64,000 bases of DNA from Laburnicola sp. R22_1 (taxonomy: Eukaryota > Ascomycota > Dothideomycetes > Pleosporales > Didymosphaeriaceae): assembly GCA_014281115.1 (NCBI GenBank), contig JACONQ010000002.1, positions 1,488,001 to 1,552,000 of the forward strand, written 5' to 3'. The position numbers were made by a program, and so were the translations under genes. Positions 60,260-64,000 of this stretch are shown here, piece after piece. The notes below the pieces were generated by a model. It saw only the letters and a list, made by a program, of their open reading frames with translations, had not been told where the DNA came from and did no database searches. The stretch's first letter is position 1. Every line of letters starts with the position of its first letter.

Positions 60260-61611
60260 ATGGTTGTCCTCAACTTTACTCTCAAGCCTGAAGCAGCGGC
60301 CAAAATCCACGACCTCCTCGTCTGCCTCGGAAAATTCAGCGACACGGTCGCCATCGAGGCGCGTCGTGAGAGAGTAGGTCGACATCTTCCTCTCAGTTAG
60401 CTCTTCTTACCTCTCTCTCATAGTTCACGTTCACTGCTCTCAATTCGTCAAAATCCGCCTACGTTGCCTCGACCCTCGACGGCAAGCAGTTCTTCACGAA
60501 TTATGAATGCGTTCCAAGCCATGGCGGTCCAGAGGGCCGCTTCACATGTAGCATGTACACGAAAGCTCTTCTTTCGGTTTTCAAAGGACGATTGTACGAT
60601 CCACTAGGACGTGACGGCGCTATTGACCGGTGCGAAGTCAGCGTGCAAGAGCGCGCTGATGAGACGCAATGCCGGTTCATTGTCAAGATGGTCTGCAATC
60701 AAGGCGTCATCAAGACCTACAAGCTTACGTACGAAGCGGTGGACGTCATGCACGCCTTATTCGACCGGAATGTTGCGAGAAATCGATGGAGTATGAACGC
60801 AGGAGCCATGAAGGAGTATATCGAATTCTTTGGGACCAAGACTGAGATGCTGGACATTGTTGCCGGCGAGGACGGGCGGGCCGTCTTCAAGAGCTATACG
60901 GAGAAGATAGCCAACGGAAAAGAGATCCTGAAGCACCCCCTCGTGACAGCTGTTGCCGTTAACACGGCCGACTTCGACGACTTCAGTGTCCAGCCGGGGT
61001 TGCACATCATTATCAGCGTTAAAGACTTCAAGGCGATTGTTATTCATGCTGATACGCTGAAGACGAGCCTTAAAGCGTACTATTCACATCCGACACGTCC
61101 GTTGCAGTTCAGCTATGGCTCCGATGGCCTCCTCTGCGAGTTTACACTCATGACTTCGGGAGACTACAATGTTGTTACCGCGATCCCGACTCAGGCTGTC
61201 ACTCCTGTCCCCCAAGTTCCTGGTATAGCGGCCTCGCGCACACCATCTGCCACTACTGCAGAGACTGGCGACAACCGCAGGATGCCTCCGCCGGCCGAAA
61301 CCGCCTCACGCCGGCCGGCTCGTCGTCAGATGGGCTCGCGTCAAGCGTCTTCACCGAAAGCGCAACCGGATCCCGAGAGCTTGTTCGTGAGTCAGAACGA
61401 AGAAGAGGACACGCGATGGGAACCCGTAGATTACAGTAATGAGGAGGAGGCGCTGGGTTGGGATGCCAGCGCGGATCGCAATACTGGAAATTTTCCGGCG
61501 TTCAAAGATAGCGGGAGCTTCTCAAGGACGGATACAGGGGACACAGGGGCCGACAGCATGGAAGGTATTGCGCCTACACAGCGAGTATCGCAGGTCAAGG
61601 GCTTGTGGTAG
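60260..61611 (+). CDS. rad9: Rad9-type checkpoint clamp subunit (9-1-1 complex)
   Basis: Two exons (60260-60373, 60424-61611) encode 433 aa. With Hus1 and Rad1, Rad9 forms the PCNA-like 9-1-1 clamp loaded at damaged DNA to activate the ATR-family checkpoint. The start 'MVVLNFTLKPEAAAKIHDLLVCLGKF' and, after the 50-nt intron, 'FTALNSSKSAYVASTLDGKQFF' are the family's first PCNA-like fold. 'GRLYDPLGRDG', 'YKLTYEAVDVMHALFD' and 'LQFSYGSDGLLCEFTLMTSGD' continue the two clamp domains to about residue 260. The rest is a disordered, acidic, Ser/Thr/Pro-rich tail ('LFVSQNEEED', 'TGDTGADSMEG') that in homologues is phosphorylated and binds TopBP1/Cut5. The start was chosen because it restores the conserved N-terminus through the intron. 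Confidence 0.92.
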
Positions 61612-62533
61612 ACGATATATGCGGGTTACCACTGATGGCGCAGCATTTAGCATTATAGCGCTGTAGCTTATCGTGGCGGTAACTATATCTAAAGGAACAT
61701 TTCTATTACACCAGTATCGTGGTCTTCTTCGTGTACCAGCCCGTCAACTCCCCTCGGTCTCATCCTCTCGACCGATCACACTACCCCTGCACCGGCCCAT
61801 CTCCACTTTCGGTCTTCTCCATCAGGCTCGCAAATACTACTCTCGTATCCTTTCCGCACGATGCTTCTTCCACTCCCGGTGCTCCGGCACCGCCTGCAAA
61901 TTGCTCCTTCCGCCCCTCCCACACCCACCATCGCTCCCCCAAAACCGGTGTATCATCATGTCTGGAAGAGAAACATCGCAGACCTTTTGGTATACGGTAC
62001 AACGCTGTAAGGGAAAGCTGTGGGTGTGCTGAAAACGCATTGAAAAAGGTAAAGCAGCGAGACAGGTTGGGGACTGTTCGTATCATCATGAATATCTTTA
62101 CTAAACACACTAACCTAACTATTAGCTTCATAATCCACTTCTAGGACACTGGACTAGGAATATAATCACGCGTGGATCGATAAGGAATCGATCGATGTAC
62201 AAGCGCCATCCAATGTGCTTGATAACTAATGTCACTTGCAGCTATGAAAACCGATTGCACATGAAGGAATATTTTGGTCGACTTCTACACTCGGTGCTCA
62301 AAAGTCGGTCCAGGTCCGTGAGCGCAGCTGTCCAAGCCACGCCAGGAAACCTTGCCAATATGAATGCGACAAGGCCGAACACGCCGCAGATAGATGGAAA
62401 CATTCAATGAAAGACGCCAAAGGGATAATACGAATGATGAACTAATGACAAAAGAAACCATACAAAGACTGCCGTACATCTAGGCTCAGTGATGATACCA
62501 ATAATGAAAAGATGTCCGTCCCAACCCCTACCT
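61612..62533. other. Convergent intergenic region
   Basis: rad9 and the PWWP/BTB gene converge here. Several frames (61673-62032, 61719-62144, 61781-62131 minus) overlap each other and show no features. I see no gene. Confidence 0.5.
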
Positions 62534-63941
62534 CTAATCCATCCTCTCTCCAGCTTTATTTGCCATCATCTGATACACATCTCTCTCCAGCTCCGGAAGT
62601 TTCTGCAGCCGGCCTACAAACTCTTGGCCATGCTCAGATATCATGTCGAAGAAGTGTTTAGCCAGATACTCCGTGAGCATGTCCTTCATTTTTGCATGGC
62701 CGTCGAGAAGCCTCCCTTCAGTCCTATACACAATAATAGCAAAAGCAAGGACTTCGCTAGAGGCCCAAGGAAGCACCCGTTCCACTTTCGACGCGATATG
62801 CTCGAGAAGATCTTCCATGCCGAGAAGGTCTCCAACTTCCCACGCAGCCACGCATTGGGCCATGGCTTCTTCGCGGTTCTCGTCGTCGATGACGTGGTGC
62901 CCGAACTTTCCGCCTTCTAGATATTCGGCCGCGAAGCGGAAGTCTTCTGGGTTGATCTCTTCGAGGCCGCGAATTTCGATGACTGACGTACCGTCGCCGT
63001 TGGTTCTAAGGCAGCCGATCTTGTCGTTGGCGAGGTATGGGCGCTTTTTCACCTCTGAAATGGGTATGTAGAAGGGTGCCTTTTCTTTTCCAACGAGGAT
63101 GGTTACAAATTGGTCGCTGTCTGCCCTATAGTGGATCGGTCAGTATTATCAAACTCATACGGACGCATTACGTACAATTCCCCTTCTACGATATCAAGAG
63201 CTTCGGTTTTCGCGCGTTTTGGGACTCTTTCGCTTGAACTTGATGAGCTGCCTTCAGCGGTAACATGAAAATGACGACGAATGTCGCCAAATTCTTTGGG
63301 TGAGGAGGATTTGGGCGCGATACGTCGTTTTCTCCTCTTGGGTGGCGGAGACAGCGACGGCGACGGCACTAAGAACCCTTTCTCGGTCTTAGGACTGGGG
63401 GTCATTGCCGTAGGACTGAGGCTCTTGGTCTTTGACTGAAGGTCTGCGAGGCTAAGTCGAATTGCTTCCTTAACGTATATGTCTTCATCCGACTCTTCTG
63501 AAGGGTCAAAAGTGGGTGAAAGTGGAGGTTCCAAGTTACGCTGATTACTGGTCATATTCCTCCAGTACTCAGTGCTCGAGAGACCGGAATCCATTGCTTC
63601 GTTCAAGATTCGGTCGTAGGCCTGGCGTAGACCATCATCTAGTGGTGTGTGGCTCTCAGCTTCCAGGAACGGATCAAACTCTTGCATATCGGTCGTCGAT
63701 ACATATAAGCTGTTGAGATCAGTGAATTGCATTGATGACATGATCTGTCGTAGGCTTACAACTCTGGCTTGTCTTTAATCAACAGAGTCAGCGTGTAATA
63801 TGGATTTGGCCTGGACGCAAGTACGTTCTGCGGCGCCATGTCGTCCGGGCACACTAGTGCAGGCCAGGGTGGTTTTTTGAATTGCTGCACGAGGACGTAG
63901 TCCCCCACCGTGGGAAATTGCATCGTTGCGTATATGGTCAT
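62534..63941 (-). CDS. PWWP-domain plus BTB/POZ-like protein
   Basis: Three exons (63760-63941, 63176-63709, 62534-63125) give 435 aa. The N-terminal 'VGDYVLVQQFKKPPWPALV' is a PWWP-type domain (methyl-lysine/DNA-binding fold of chromatin proteins). The middle is basic and Ser/Pro-rich, with a clear nuclear-localisation-like 'PPKRRKRRIAPK' and a 'DEDIYVKEAIRLSLADL' segment resembling a ubiquitin-interacting motif (about residues 125-145). The last exon, 'DQFVTILVGKEKAPFYIPISEVKKRPYL...FRFAAEYLEGGKF', is a BTB/POZ-like fold. Intron 2 (63126-63175) is well supported by frame and context. Intron 1 (63710-63759) is plausible but removes an 'MQFTDLNSL' stretch that itself looks PWWP-like, so that junction is uncertain. 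The start may lie further upstream than 63941. Its role in chromatin is inferred from domains only. Confidence 0.75.
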
Positions 63942-64000
63942 TTGTGACGACTGGCCACGGCTCTGTGGGACGACGAACGTGATAATGACAGCAATAGATA

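Noticed and set aside
61719..62144. Overlapping frames of 116-141 residues between rad9 and the PWWP gene
   Set aside because: They overlap on both strands, lack motifs, and lie in a convergent 3' region.

Overview
This 64 kb window comes from a filamentous ascomycete. Three things point to this: introns of about 45-60 nt with GT..CTAAC/CTGAC..AG signals, fungal gene families (HET domain, CBM18-NodB chitin deacetylase, Psk1-type AGC kinase, Rad9, Cwc26/Bud13, Thi20, Dbp2), and blocks of extremely AT-rich DNA in which CpA/TpG is almost replaced by TpA, the signature of repeat-induced point mutation (RIP). The sharp AT/GC segmentation suggests a dothideomycete, probably Pleosporales; that placement is inference.

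Layout. (1) About 1-11,935 and 14,130-25,290 are AT-rich, RIP-decayed blocks. They hold a pogo/Fot-like DNA transposon with TIRs (3545-5376), six copies of one LTR family with an internal 19-bp minisatellite, a family of 3'-anchored, 5'-truncated insertions with 9-20-bp target duplications that looks like a non-LTR element, a Gypsy-type gag/protease remnant, hAT-like scraps, a 23-bp tandem repeat and a 308-bp (ATT)n tract. (2) Between these blocks, about 12,000-14,130, a normal-GC island carries one gene for a PI-PLC X-like phosphodiesterase. (3) From about 25,290 to the end the DNA is gene-rich: chitin deacetylase, Psk1/Ypk3-like kinase, a HET-domain pseudogene split by a Copia retrotransposon, an alpha/beta hydrolase, a small conserved unknown, an alkyltransferase-like protein (Atl1), Bud13, a divergent GMC oxidoreductase/betaine-aldehyde-dehydrogenase-like pair, Dbp2, Thi20, an F-box/LRR-like protein, Rad9 and a PWWP+BTB-like protein.

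Functional connections. The GMC oxidoreductase and the aldehyde dehydrogenase share a 788-bp intergenic region and fit the two steps choline -> betaine aldehyde -> glycine betaine. Atl1 and Rad9 are both DNA-damage proteins but are not adjacent. Chitin deacetylase and the phospholipase-like protein are the candidates for secreted activity, and both lie next to RIP-affected DNA.

Exon structures were built by hand from splice signals, reading-frame continuity and family motifs. All composite coding lengths come out divisible by three, but none was tested against transcripts. The most informative observations are the dead Copia with nearly identical LTRs inside the HET pseudogene, the 3'-anchored repeat family with long target duplications, the minisatellite-bearing LTR family, a 13-nt microexon in atl1, a GC-AG intron in thi20 and an unusually long late intron in dbp2.
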